Shown one piece after another: positions 17,516 through 25,986 of a stretch of 52,029 nucleotides of DNA. The position numbers were made by a program, and so were the translations under genes. The notes under the pieces are model-generated. The model was not told the DNA's origin, did not search any database, and worked only from the letters and a program-made list of their open reading frames with translations. The stretch's first letter is position 1; each line of letters starts with the position of its first letter. Origin of the DNA: Clostridia bacterium (GTDB lineage: Bacteria; Bacillota; Clostridia; UMGS1810); the NCBI GenBank assembly GCA_017416845.1, contig JAFQBA010000033.1, forward strand, positions 1-52,029, written 5' to 3'.

Positions 17516-18122
17516 TCCGTATGAAGTTCTCGGAGTCAGCAGAGATGCTTCCGAAGAAGAAATTAATTCTGCATACAGAAAAATGGTTAAGCAGTATCAT
17601 CCTGACAAATATGTCGGTAATCCGCTTGCTTCTCTTGCAGCTGAAAAAATTTCAGAAATTAATGAGGCCTATGATGCTATACAGGAGGAACGTAAGAATA
17701 AAACTTCGTCTTTCGATACATCTTCCGACAAGTCGTCGGAAGGTTCTTCTTCAGGCTCCTTTGATTCAAATAATGTTCGTCGATTAATTCAATTTGGTCG
17801 TCTCGCTGAAGCTGAAAGGATTCTTAATGAGGTAAGTGTTCGAGATGCTGAATGGCATTTTTTGATGGGTGCTATTATGAAACGCAAGGGATGGTATGAC
17901 ATGGCGTATGAACATGTTTCAAAAGCATGTGAACTCGATCCTTCAAACATTGAATACCGTAAAGCAAAAGACAACATGGATTACAGCGGCACCGGTTACA
18001 GAAATGTCGGAGATGCCGGAGGGTATACACCATGCTGTGATGGATGTCAGACTCTTATTTGTGCAGATTGTTGTTGCGAAATGTGCGGTGGAAATATTAT
18101 TCCTTGTATTGGCTGTCGTTGA
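17508..18122 (+). CDS. J-domain protein with cysteine-rich C-terminus
   Basis: A 204-residue DnaJ-like co-chaperone. The N-terminal J-domain (about residues 3-65) has [10 protein letters not shown] with the HPD tripeptide that stimulates DnaK. A Ser-rich linker follows, then a tetratricopeptide-like segment (about residues 92-150, [35 protein letters not shown]). The end is a Cys-rich tail ([18 protein letters not shown]) that may bind metal or a membrane surface. Unlike DnaJ it lacks the G/F and central zinc domains, so it is a specialised J protein. It overlaps the upstream DUF5685 gene by eight bases and is followed within about 22 bases by a membrane protein gene, suggesting a joint function. 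Confidence 0.88.
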   Translation: MNDPYEVLGVSRDASEEEINSAYRKMVKQYHPDKYVGNPLASLAAEKISEINEAYDAIQEERKNKTSSFDTSSDKSSEGSSSGSFDSNNVRRLIQFGRLAEAERILNEVSVRDAEWHFLMGAIMKRKGWYDMAYEHVSKACELDPSNIEYRKAKDNMDYSGTGYRNVGDAGGYTPCCDGCQTLICADCCCEMCGGNIIPCIGCR

Positions 18123-18144
18123 TTTTGGGGCTGATTTTTCGGAG

Positions 18145-18651
18145 GTGATTGATATAAAGACTAACAGACTAACCGGCGGAGCATTATGCTCGGCATTGAC
18201 TATGGTTTTTCTTTTTGCGGCATGTTATCTTCCGATAAGTATCGTTTTACTGTTTGTATCATCGGTGGTTTCTGCTGTATGTATTCTTAAATACAAGACA
18301 GGCACTGCAATTATTTCATATTTTGCGGTTTCTTTTCTTTCGTTATTCATTTTAAGTGATAAGCTTATAGCTTTTGCTTATATTGTTATTTTTGGGATAT
18401 ATCCTGTTGTAAAGTATTTTGTTGAAAAACTAAAAAATATTATTGGTGAATATATAATTAAATTTATAATCTGGAATGTAGAGTTATTTGCTGTTTATGT
18501 TGTTCTTTCAGCTTTTGGACAAGAGGATCTTATGAGTATTGCAAATTTCTGGTTCTGGCTTGGCGGTATAATATTGTTGGCCGCTTATGATCTGGTTTTT
18601 GGTATGTTTATTAACGGATTTTACAGAACATATTACAGGTTTTTTAATTGA
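18145..18651 (+). CDS. Polytopic membrane protein of unknown function
   Basis: About 165 residues with roughly five membrane segments, beginning TNRLTGGALCSALTMVFLFAACYLP. The N-terminal shape (T-x-x-L-x-x-x-A-L-x-x-A-L) is like that of ECF S-components or DUF2232-type proteins, but I cannot assign it. The start is uncertain. GGAGG at 18141-18145 points to an ATA codon at 18154, eight bases away. The nearest in-frame conventional start is GTG 18145, which overlaps that ribosome site. Longer forms reaching back into the J-domain gene look spurious, because upstream codons overlap a clearly coding frame. It is third in the DUF5685/J-domain operon. Confidence 0.7.
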   Translation: MIDIKTNRLTGGALCSALTMVFLFAACYLPISIVLLFVSSVVSAVCILKYKTGTAIISYFAVSFLSLFILSDKLIAFAYIVIFGIYPVVKYFVEKLKNIIGEYIIKFIIWNVELFAVYVVLSAFGQEDLMSIANFWFWLGGIILLAAYDLVFGMFINGFYRTYYRFFN

Positions 18652-18748
18652 CATTCAGATTCAAGTTATAGCCGATTTAAAAGGACCGGTTTGATTGCTC
18701 AAATATTTGAGCTTTATTATAATTAATTTTTATAAAGGAGATTTTAAA

Positions 18749-19129
18749 ATGATTACAGGTATTGAACACGTTGCAATTTTTGCAAAGGACACAAAAAAAC
18801 TTTCGGACTGGTATGTAGACATGTTTGACGGAAAGATAGTTTATGATAATGGTAAGGGTACATATTTTGTTGCTTTTTCCGATAAGAGCATGATTGAATT
18901 TTGTGTTGCATCAACAGACAATGTTCCCACTGATCTTGAGATTGGCGGACTTAGACATATTGCACTTGCAGTAGATGATTTTGACGGTGCAGTTGCCAAG
19001 GTTAAAGCTGCCGGTGTTGAAATTCTTAAAGATGCTACAGTTGCTGCAAATGGAATCGGAACAATGTTTTTCAGAGACCCCGAAGGGAATATTCTTCATT
19101 TTATCGCTCGTCCTACACCGCTTGTTTAA
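18749..19129 (+). CDS. VOC-superfamily (glyoxalase-like) protein
   Basis: A 126-residue single-unit vicinal-oxygen-chelate protein made of two beta-alpha-beta-beta-beta modules. ITGIEHVAIFAKDTKKLSDWY carries the first metal His; SMIEFCV, GLRHIALAVDDF and DPEGNILHFI hold the other usual ligand positions, with His rather than Glu in the last one. Families include lactoylglutathione lyase, methylmalonyl-CoA epimerase and dioxygenases; this one cannot be placed. The ATG at 18749 follows AAGGAG by eight bases, so the upstream ATG at 18695 is not used. Confidence 0.88.
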   Translation: MITGIEHVAIFAKDTKKLSDWYVDMFDGKIVYDNGKGTYFVAFSDKSMIEFCVASTDNVPTDLEIGGLRHIALAVDDFDGAVAKVKAAGVEILKDATVAANGIGTMFFRDPEGNILHFIARPTPLV

Positions 19130-19156
19130 TTCTGAGCAGATAATTATATCATGAAA

Positions 19157-19206
19157 AAAAACAGAGACCGAGAGAGGAGTACATTCTTCAATCAGTCTCT
19201 GTTTTA
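19157..19206. terminator. Bidirectional terminator between VOC gene and galE
   Basis: AAAACAGAGAC (about 19157-19168) pairs with GTCTCTGTTTT (19195-19205), with A-rich and T-rich flanks on the two sides. It serves convergent genes. Confidence 0.85.
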
Positions 19207-19217
19207 TTAATATTATA

Positions 19218-20213
19218 TTATGAGTTTTTTACGGTGAAATTCCAGCTGTCTTTGCACATTCTTTCCAAATCAAATTCAGCTTTCCAACCGAGTTCATTAA
19301 GTGATTTTGCCGGATCAGCATAACACATTGCAATGTCTCCGGGTCTTCTGTCTGTAATTTTGTAATTGATTTTTTTGCCGGATGCTTTTTCGTATGCCTT
19401 TACGACATCGAGAACGCTATAGCCTGTGCCTGTACCAAGATTATATGCTTCCACACCTGTTGATTTTGAAACTTTTTCAACAGCTTTCACATGACCTTTT
19501 GAAAGGTCTACAACATGTATATAATCTCTTACACCGGTGCCGTCATGAGTATTGTAATCATCGCCAAAAACATTTAAAACATCAAGTGTTCCGACCGCAA
19601 CTCTTGCAATGTATGGAACAAGATTGTTGGGAATTCCGTTGGGGTTTTCACCGATGAGACCTGATTCGTGAGCACCGATCGGATTGAAATATCTTAAAAG
19701 TGCAATGCTCCACTCGTTGTCCGATACATAAAGGTCGGTTAGAATTCTTTCAATCATATGCTTTGTTGCACCATAGGGGTTAGTTGTAGAAAGTGGAAAA
19801 TCTTCTTTGATAGGAACAGTAGCGGGATCTCCATATACTGTTGCCGATGAAGAAAATACTATTTTTTTGCAACCGTATTTAGCCATTGTTTCACAAAGAA
19901 TAAGAGTGCTTGTTATATTGTTGTGATAATATTTCAGCGGAATACTTACGGATTCGCCTACTGCTTTAAATCCTGCAAAATGAATTACAGAGTCTATTTT
20001 GTTTTCTTTAAAGATTAATTCAACTTTATCTCTGTCGAGTAAATCAGCTTCATAAAATTTAAAATCTTTTCCTGTTATTGTTCGGATTTTATCCAACACA
20101 TCGGGACGTGAATTGGAAAAATTATCAATTATTGCAATTTCATAACCGGCATCAAGAAGCTCAACACACGTATGACTTCCGATAAAACCGGCACCACCTG
20201 TAACTAAAATCAT
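19218..20213 (-). CDS. galE: UDP-glucose 4-epimerase
   Basis: GalE interconverts UDP-glucose and UDP-galactose, using bound NAD, in the Leloir pathway and for envelope sugars. The 331-residue extended SDR has [10 protein letters not shown] at the N-terminus, a [13 protein letters not shown] strand, catalytic Ser in [10 protein letters not shown] and YGATKHMIE with the Tyr-x-x-x-Lys pair, then [12 protein letters not shown] and RDYIHVVDL. The second ATG (20213) is preferred because the first (20222) overlaps the AAGGA ribosome site. It is monocistronic here; no galK or galT is adjacent. Confidence 0.95.
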   Translation of the reverse strand: MILVTGGAGFIGSHTCVELLDAGYEIAIIDNFSNSRPDVLDKIRTITGKDFKFYEADLLDRDKVELIFKENKIDSVIHFAGFKAVGESVSIPLKYYHNNITSTLILCETMAKYGCKKIVFSSSATVYGDPATVPIKEDFPLSTTNPYGATKHMIERILTDLYVSDNEWSIALLRYFNPIGAHESGLIGENPNGIPNNLVPYIARVAVGTLDVLNVFGDDYNTHDGTGVRDYIHVVDLSKGHVKAVEKVSKSTGVEAYNLGTGTGYSVLDVVKAYEKASGKKINYKITDRRPGDIAMCYADPAKSLNELGWKAEFDLERMCKDSWNFTVKNS

Positions 20214-20434
20214 ATAAATCATCCTTTCTTCTTCAAAATACGATTACATTATATAATATTATTATATCTTTTGCAAGTTAATTTAAAAATTTAAATAAGT
20301 AAATACAACATTTATGTATAATATGTTAAATTTTTGGCTTTTTTTCATGAATTTTTAAGTTTAGGGGTAGATTTTTTTTCGATTTTGTTGCATAATTAAA
20401 GTATCTGAGTAAATGATAGAAAGGATTTGATTAT

Positions 20435-21646
20435 ATGAAATATATTGTAATTCTTGCAGACGGCATGGCTGATTATCCTGTGGAAGAGCTTGGTGGTAAA
20501 ACTCCCATGGAAGCGGCTTACAAACCGAACATGGATAGGCTGTGTTCTCTCGGAGAGGTTGGAATATCTTATAATGTTCCTGATAATCTTGCCCCGGGCA
20601 GTGATGTTGCTAATCTTTCGGCAATGGGATATGATCCTCAGAAATTTTATACAGGACGTTCTCCGCTTGAGGCTGTAAGCATGGGAATTGATATCAAAGA
20701 TACAGATATGATTTTCAGATGTAATGTTGTTAATGTTACAGAGGATGAACCGGAATATGAAGATAAAATAATTACAGACCATAGCTCTGATGAAATTACA
20801 ACTGAAGAAGCTCGCGTGCTTATTGAAGATGTTCAAAAAGCTTTCGGCAATGAAAAGTTTTCTTTCTATCCCGGTGTTAGCTACAGACATGCTCTTGTTT
20901 GGGATAATGGTCCTGATGAATTTGAGCTTACACCACCTCATGATATTCTTGAAAAAAGAATTGGCGATTACCTTCCTAAGGATGAAAATGGTAAGCTTCT
21001 TTATGACATGATGAAAAAAAGCTATGAGCTTTTAAATAATCATCCTATAAATATTGAAAGAGCAAAAAGAGGTCTGAAAAAAGCAAATACAATATGGATT
21101 TGGGGTGAGGGAAGAAAGCCTTCGCTTGAAAGTTTTGAATCGTTGCATGGGCTTAAAGGCAGTGTTATTTCGGCAGTCGATTTGATTAAAGGTATAGGGA
21201 TATGCGCAAATCTTAACTCGATTGAAGTTGAGGGCGCAACAGGCAATATACATACAAATTTTGATGGTAAGGCAAAGGCTTGCTATGATGCATTGATGTC
21301 CGGTGATGACTATGTTTTTGTTCATATGGAAGCTCCCGATGAATGTGGGCATAGACATGAAATAGAAAATAAAGTTAAATCAATAGAACTGATTGATGAA
21401 AAAGTTGTTGGTTATCTTGATCGCAGATTAAAAGAGGATAATATCGATTATTCCATGCTTGTATTACCTGATCATCCAACGCCTCTTGCATTACGTACAC
21501 ACACAAGAGATGCTGTTCCTTATTTTATTTATGACAGTACTAATGAAAAACAAAATAGTATAACTTCATTTACTGAAGAATCTGCAAAGAGCAGCGGAAT
21601 AATTGTCGAAAAAGGACATAAGCTTATGGAGCGATTTATAAAATAA
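20435..21646 (+). CDS. apgM: Cofactor-independent phosphoglycerate mutase, ApgM type
   Basis: A 403-residue member of the alkaline-phosphatase-like metalloenzymes. Metal and catalytic sites are visible: ILADGMADYP (Asp), APGSDVANLS with the phosphorylated Ser, VHMEAPDECGHRHE and LPDHPTP (Asp/His). It is the archaeal-type ApgM form, unrelated to the longer GpmI. The bacterial branch that opens with KYIVILADGMADYP has also been proposed to act as a homoserine kinase in organisms lacking thrB. No threonine-pathway gene is nearby to decide this. It precedes the response-regulator gene by 20 bases on the same strand. Confidence 0.88.
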   Translation: MKYIVILADGMADYPVEELGGKTPMEAAYKPNMDRLCSLGEVGISYNVPDNLAPGSDVANLSAMGYDPQKFYTGRSPLEAVSMGIDIKDTDMIFRCNVVNVTEDEPEYEDKIITDHSSDEITTEEARVLIEDVQKAFGNEKFSFYPGVSYRHALVWDNGPDEFELTPPHDILEKRIGDYLPKDENGKLLYDMMKKSYELLNNHPINIERAKRGLKKANTIWIWGEGRKPSLESFESLHGLKGSVISAVDLIKGIGICANLNSIEVEGATGNIHTNFDGKAKACYDALMSGDDYVFVHMEAPDECGHRHEIENKVKSIELIDEKVVGYLDRRLKEDNIDYSMLVLPDHPTPLALRTHTRDAVPYFIYDSTNEKQNSITSFTEESAKSSGIIVEKGHKLMERFIK

Positions 21647-21666
21647 ACTTAAAAGAGGTGTTGACC

Positions 21667-22353
21667 ATGGCGTTACAGAATAATATTTTGGTTGTTGATG
21701 ATGATAAAAACATATGTGAACTATTGAGACTGTACCTGGAAAAAGAAGGTTATGGCGTAACATGTGTGTATGATGGTATTTCTGCAATCGACGCATTGTT
21801 GACATCAGATTTTTGCGCGGTACTTCTCGATATTATGCTTCCTAAGCTCGACGGCATGGAGGTCTTGAAAAAAATTCGTCTCAAGAGTAATATTCCTGTT
21901 TTAATGCTGACAGCAAAAGGTGAAACCATAGATAAAGTTCTCGGTCTCGAATTTGGCGCCGATGACTATATAGTAAAACCATTCGAACCCAAAGAGCTCA
22001 TAGCTCGTTTGAAGGCTGTTTTGAGGCGTTTTAGTGCTGATTCTCAAGCCGATGAAGAATTAACTTATGAAAAGCTATATATTAATAAAAGTACCTATGA
22101 AGTCAAAATAGACTCTGTAACATACGAAATACCCCCTAAGGAGCTTGAACTTTTGTATTTCCTTGCATCTCACCCAAATAAAGTTTATACCCGTGATCAG
22201 TTGCTTAATGAGGTTTGGGGTTATGATTATTATGGCGATTCAAGAACAGTTGATGTACATGTTAAAAGATTAAGAGAAAAAATTGATGGTATATGCGAAA
22301 AATGGACACTCAAAACTGTATGGGGAGTAGGTTATAAATTTGAGGTGAAGTAA
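21667..22353 (+). CDS. OmpR/PhoB-family response regulator
   Basis: A 228-residue two-domain regulator. Receiver domain (about residues 6-118): VVDDD acidic pair, the phospho-acceptor Asp in LLDIMLPKLDG, MLTAKG and the KPFEP lysine. Winged-helix domain (about 130-226): PPKELELLYFLASHPNKVYTRDQLL and GYDYYGDSRTVDVHVKRLREKI. The ATG at 21667 is chosen because GAGG lies eight bases upstream. The stop codon directly abuts the start of the kinase gene, so the pair is translationally linked. A direct repeat typical for this family stands in front of htrA. Confidence 0.95.
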   Translation: MALQNNILVVDDDKNICELLRLYLEKEGYGVTCVYDGISAIDALLTSDFCAVLLDIMLPKLDGMEVLKKIRLKSNIPVLMLTAKGETIDKVLGLEFGADDYIVKPFEPKELIARLKAVLRRFSADSQADEELTYEKLYINKSTYEVKIDSVTYEIPPKELELLYFLASHPNKVYTRDQLLNEVWGYDYYGDSRTVDVHVKRLREKIDGICEKWTLKTVWGVGYKFEVK

Positions 22354-23775
22354 ATGCGTAAAAGTGTTATGAAAAGCATGATACTTTGCTCATTGACAGT
22401 TATGTTTGTTTCTTTTCTTATAGTAACAGGTATTTTTCTTTATAATATCAGAGATGACCTTATGAAAGATACATACAAAGAAATGGACGTAAATATTGAC
22501 AAAGTTAAACCTGTTGTATCTGTTTCAATGGATTACAGTACCGGTAAAATGTTTGATTTTTTTGATATTTCCATGCATCAGCTGACAGATGCTCACAAGT
22601 ATAACATTATTATTTGTTCCACTGATGGAGAAATAATATGGGGCAGTGGCGGAAATAATCACTCACATTTGAAGCCGTATGCAGAAAAAGCAATCATATC
22701 AATAGGTAATAAAGAAAAAATTCATGTTTCTAAATTAATGAACGGATTATATGGAACCGAAACGCTTACATCTGTTCATAAAGTTTATAATTATACCTAC
22801 GAAAAGTCTTGTTTAATTATTTGTACTGTATGTGCTCCGAGTATTATGTCACATTTTGTAGGTATTTTAAGTGAAGTAATGCTAATGGAGCTTATTGCAC
22901 TTGCTTTTACTGCATTATTCTTGTTTCTATTCTCCAAGAATATAACCACCCCTCTAAAAAAAATCAATAATGCAGTTGGTGAATTTACAAAAGGAAATTT
23001 TGATAAAAGGGTAGAGTATTCATCACATAATGAGCTTGGAGAGCTGGCTGATAATATCAACATGATGGCAAGCAGTATTCAGAATCTTGAAAAGATGCGC
23101 ATAGGCTTTGTATCGGATGTATCTCATGAACTTAGAACTCCCATGACAACTATATCGGGCTTTGTTGAAGGAATGCTTGACGGAACAATTCCCGACAAAG
23201 ATAAGCAAAAATATCTTGGAATTGTTTTAACAGAAACGAAACGCCTTTCCAGACTTGTTAACGATCTTCTTGATGTATCAAGATTTGATGAGGGTAAGCA
23301 GGTTTTGAAAAAAACAGATTTTGATGTTTGTGAGCTTGCTAAAATTGTTATATTGAAATTCGAACGTGAAATTAACGCAAAAAAATTAGATATAGTTTTT
23401 GAATCAGATAATGACGAAACGTTTGTTAATGCAGATAAAGACAACATAACCCGTGTTTTAATAAACCTTATACACAATGCTGTTAAATTTTCAAATAAAA
23501 ACGGATATATAAAAATTCGTATTTACGAGAGTAATGAAAAGTGCAATGTCGAAATTGAGAACAGTGGTTCGGGTATATCAGAAGAAAAACTGGATTTTAT
23601 ATGGGAACGCTTTTACAAGACTGATGATTCCAGAAGCAGTGATAAAAGTGGTGTTGGTTTAGGCCTGTATATTGTAAAACGAATTATTGATGCTCACAAT
23701 GAGAAAATTAAGGTTATAAGTATACCTGATAATTATACAAGATTTACTTTCACCTTGGATTGTTCATGTATTTAA
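22354..23775 (+). CDS. Membrane sensor histidine kinase
   Basis: A 473-residue kinase with a membrane segment at about residues 8-30, an extracytoplasmic sensor of roughly 130 residues, a second membrane segment at about 168-192, a HAMP domain (TTPLKKINNAVGEFTKGNF), an H box with the phosphorylated His in DVSHELRTPMTTISGF, an N box (NLIHNAVKFS) and G boxes (GLGLYIVKRI). It is transcribed with the preceding response regulator. Because the next gene is an HtrA protease, it resembles in layout the CssS secretion-stress sensor of Bacillus, but the sensor domain shows no recognised signature. Confidence 0.94.
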   Translation: MRKSVMKSMILCSLTVMFVSFLIVTGIFLYNIRDDLMKDTYKEMDVNIDKVKPVVSVSMDYSTGKMFDFFDISMHQLTDAHKYNIIICSTDGEIIWGSGGNNHSHLKPYAEKAIISIGNKEKIHVSKLMNGLYGTETLTSVHKVYNYTYEKSCLIICTVCAPSIMSHFVGILSEVMLMELIALAFTALFLFLFSKNITTPLKKINNAVGEFTKGNFDKRVEYSSHNELGELADNINMMASSIQNLEKMRIGFVSDVSHELRTPMTTISGFVEGMLDGTIPDKDKQKYLGIVLTETKRLSRLVNDLLDVSRFDEGKQVLKKTDFDVCELAKIVILKFEREINAKKLDIVFESDNDETFVNADKDNITRVLINLIHNAVKFSNKNGYIKIRIYESNEKCNVEIENSGSGISEEKLDFIWERFYKTDDSRSSDKSGVGLGLYIVKRIIDAHNEKIKVISIPDNYTRFTFTLDCSCI

Positions 23776-23782
23776 TGTGATT

Positions 23783-23825
23783 TTTACATTTTGTTCACAG
23801 TTTATTAAAAATCATTGTATATAAT
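23783..23825 (+). promoter_or_regulatory. PhoB-like direct repeat and promoter upstream of htrA
   Basis: TTTACA (23783-23788) and TTCACA (23794-23799) are 11 bases apart, with a weaker TTAAAA at the next 11-base step (23805-23810). A TATAAT -10 follows at 23820-23825 and there is no good -35. This is the standard layout of a promoter activated by an OmpR/PhoB-type regulator, and such a regulator is encoded two genes upstream. Confidence 0.62.
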
Positions 23826-23858
23826 TAAATCAGATATATTATAAAAGGAGGTATTTTT

Positions 23859-25400
23859 ATGAAAGAATTTGATAATAATCAAAACGAGTTTGACATGGAA
23901 GCTGCTTCAATTCCCGAGGAAAATGTTGAACTTGAAGATAACGAACAGTTTGTTAATATGTCTGCTGATTCTGTAAATGAATGTAATAGTTCGGATGACA
24001 CAGAAATTGATTTTATTTCTGAAAGCAAAAAATATGATGATATTATTGAAATAATAGCAGATGATGAGTTTGATAGCGACATTAGCTGTGATATGGAACC
24101 CGAAGGAATTGATCCTGATACCGATAATCTTCCTGATTCATTTTACTTGAAGTCCGGACATACTGATGATATTAAAGCTAATATTGACATGCATGAAACA
24201 AAGCTCAAACCAAGAAGACGCAAAAAATATATTTCAATTACAGCTGCAGTTGTTGCGATGATTTTTACATCAGTAATATCTATAGCGGGTAGTGTATGCA
24301 TAATTAATTCTGATTATTTTAGCTTAAATAAACAAGATGCGAGCATTTATGGTAACTCTTCGAATGGCAATGTCACGGTGGAAGATAATATCAATAATTC
24401 AAATTCGGGTGACGGTTTTTCGGTAACTAATGATATTATAAATGGAGATGTTCTTTCCACTCCTGAAATTGTTGACAAGGTAGGTCCTGCAGTTGTCGGC
24501 ATCGTAAACAAAACCACATATGGTAATGCATATGGTTATTACGGATTTTTTGGTGATCTTAACAAAGAGGTTGAGCAGTCCAGTGGTTCAGGCGTAATTA
24601 TAAGTAGCGATGGATATATTGTTACAAATAATCACGTTATTGAAAATGCAACTAAAATTAATGTTATATTAAACAACGGACAAGAGTATGAGGCAAAGCT
24701 AATAGGAAGTGATTCGAAAACCGATTTGGCTGTTATAAAAATTGAAACAACAGGTTTGACATTTGCGCAGATGGGAACAAGCTCGTCACTCAGAGTTGGC
24801 GAAACAGCTATTGCAATCGGTAATCCTCTCGGACAAGAATTTGCAGGTACGACTACACAGGGTATAATCAGCGGATTAAACAGATCTGTTACCATCGATA
24901 ATAAAACAATGAATCTGATTCAGACAGATGCAGCTATTAATCCCGGTAATTCAGGTGGTGCATTAGTAAACCAATATGGTCATTTGATTGGTATTAATAC
25001 AGCTAAAATATCATCAGATACACTTGAAGGTCTTGGATTTGCCATACCGATTGATGAAGCTAAGCCCATTATTCAGGAATTGATAGATAACGGATATGTT
25101 ACCGGTCGTCCTGTTATTGGTATAGGAGGCAGAGCTGTTACAAAAGAAGATGCTGCTGCCTATAATCTTGTTGTCGGTGTATATGTTTCAACTCTTACTC
25201 CCAACGGTCCTGCGCATTTAGCCGGCATAAAAGTTGGGGATATTATTGTTGAATGTGAAAGTGAACCCATTGAAACCGTTGATGATATCAATGAAATTAA
25301 AAATAAAAAATCACCCGGAGATTCAATCAATCTAAAAATATATAGAAAAGGAGAGTATATTACACTTCCTCTTATTCTTGGAGAAGAAATGCCGGGTTAA
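23859..25400 (+). CDS. htrA: HtrA/DegP-like membrane-anchored serine protease with PDZ domain
   Basis: A 513-residue envelope quality-control protease. It begins with an unusually long acidic cytosolic region (about residues 1-116), then basic RRRKK, a membrane anchor (about 122-147), a Ser/Asn-rich linker, and a trypsin-like domain with catalytic His in VTNNHVIENA, Asp in SKTDLAVIK and Ser in NPGNSGGALVN. A C-terminal PDZ domain follows (VVGVYVSTLTPNGPAHLAGIKVGDIIVE). AAAAGGAGG precedes the ATG. It follows a two-component system and a regulator-type direct repeat, suggesting control by envelope or secretion stress, as in Bacillus CssRS-htrA. Confidence 0.94.
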   Translation: MKEFDNNQNEFDMEAASIPEENVELEDNEQFVNMSADSVNECNSSDDTEIDFISESKKYDDIIEIIADDEFDSDISCDMEPEGIDPDTDNLPDSFYLKSGHTDDIKANIDMHETKLKPRRRKKYISITAAVVAMIFTSVISIAGSVCIINSDYFSLNKQDASIYGNSSNGNVTVEDNINNSNSGDGFSVTNDIINGDVLSTPEIVDKVGPAVVGIVNKTTYGNAYGYYGFFGDLNKEVEQSSGSGVIISSDGYIVTNNHVIENATKINVILNNGQEYEAKLIGSDSKTDLAVIKIETTGLTFAQMGTSSSLRVGETAIAIGNPLGQEFAGTTTQGIISGLNRSVTIDNKTMNLIQTDAAINPGNSGGALVNQYGHLIGINTAKISSDTLEGLGFAIPIDEAKPIIQELIDNGYVTGRPVIGIGGRAVTKEDAAAYNLVVGVYVSTLTPNGPAHLAGIKVGDIIVECESEPIETVDDINEIKNKKSPGDSINLKIYRKGEYITLPLILGEEMPG

Positions 25401-25411
25401 TCAACATTTTT

Positions 25412-25446
25412 AAAACAGGTTTCTTGAAAGAAGCCTGTTTTTTTAT
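25412..25446 (+). terminator. Intrinsic terminator after htrA
   Basis: AAACAGGTTTCTT pairs with AAGAAGCCTGTTT around a 3- to 5-base loop, with one G-T pair, followed by seven or more T. Confidence 0.9.
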
Positions 25447-25518
25447 ATAATTATAAATTTATGTTGACAAATTATTTAAAAAATAATAAAATAATAATTA
25501 TGAACAGGAGGAAATATA

Positions 25519-25956
25519 ATGAAATTAATGCTTATACAGGGTCCAAACCTTAACTTTTTGGGTATCAGAGAAAAAGCCATATATGGTTCTGTTGGTTTTG
25601 AAGATGTTTGTGATGAAATGACAAAATATGCAAAATCAATAAATATTGATCTTTCTTGCTTCCAGTCGAATTGCGAGGGTGAAATAATAGATTGTATTCA
25701 AAAATGTTATTATGATAAATATGACGGAATAATTATAAATCCGGGAGCATACACTCATTACAGTTATGCTATTTCAGATGCAATTAAAAGCGTCAGCATT
25801 CCTACTGTTGAAGTTCATTTATCTAATATTCATACCAGAGAGGAATTTCGACATAAATCCGTTACTGCTCCGTCGTGTGTAGGGCAGATTTGCGGTTTTG
25901 GTGCATATGGTTACAAAATGGCGATTGATTATCTTGCCAATGACAAGATTGATTAA
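25519..25956 (+). CDS. aroQ: 3-dehydroquinate dehydratase, type II
   Basis: AroQ dehydrates 3-dehydroquinate in the shikimate pathway. The 145-residue protein has the type II landmarks: IQGPNLNFLGIRE, the catalytic Tyr region AIYGSVGFED, SNCEGEIID, IINPGAYTHYSYAISDAI, VEVHLSNIHTREEFRHKS and a terminal GFGAYGYKMAIDYL. In most homologues the segment reads TR-EPE-IYG at the first site; here it is IREKAIYG, and the Arg and Tyr are kept. AGGAGG lies eight bases before the ATG. The following ligase gene starts 30 bases later. Confidence 0.95.
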   Translation: MKLMLIQGPNLNFLGIREKAIYGSVGFEDVCDEMTKYAKSINIDLSCFQSNCEGEIIDCIQKCYYDKYDGIIINPGAYTHYSYAISDAIKSVSIPTVEVHLSNIHTREEFRHKSVTAPSCVGQICGFGAYGYKMAIDYLANDKID

Positions 25957-25986
25957 TAGATACATTTAAGAAAGGGACGATTTTAA

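Noticed and set aside
17896..18144. Long N-terminal extension of the membrane protein back into the J-domain gene
   Set aside because: The overlap is in another frame of a well-supported coding sequence, and the strong ribosome site at 18141 marks a later start.
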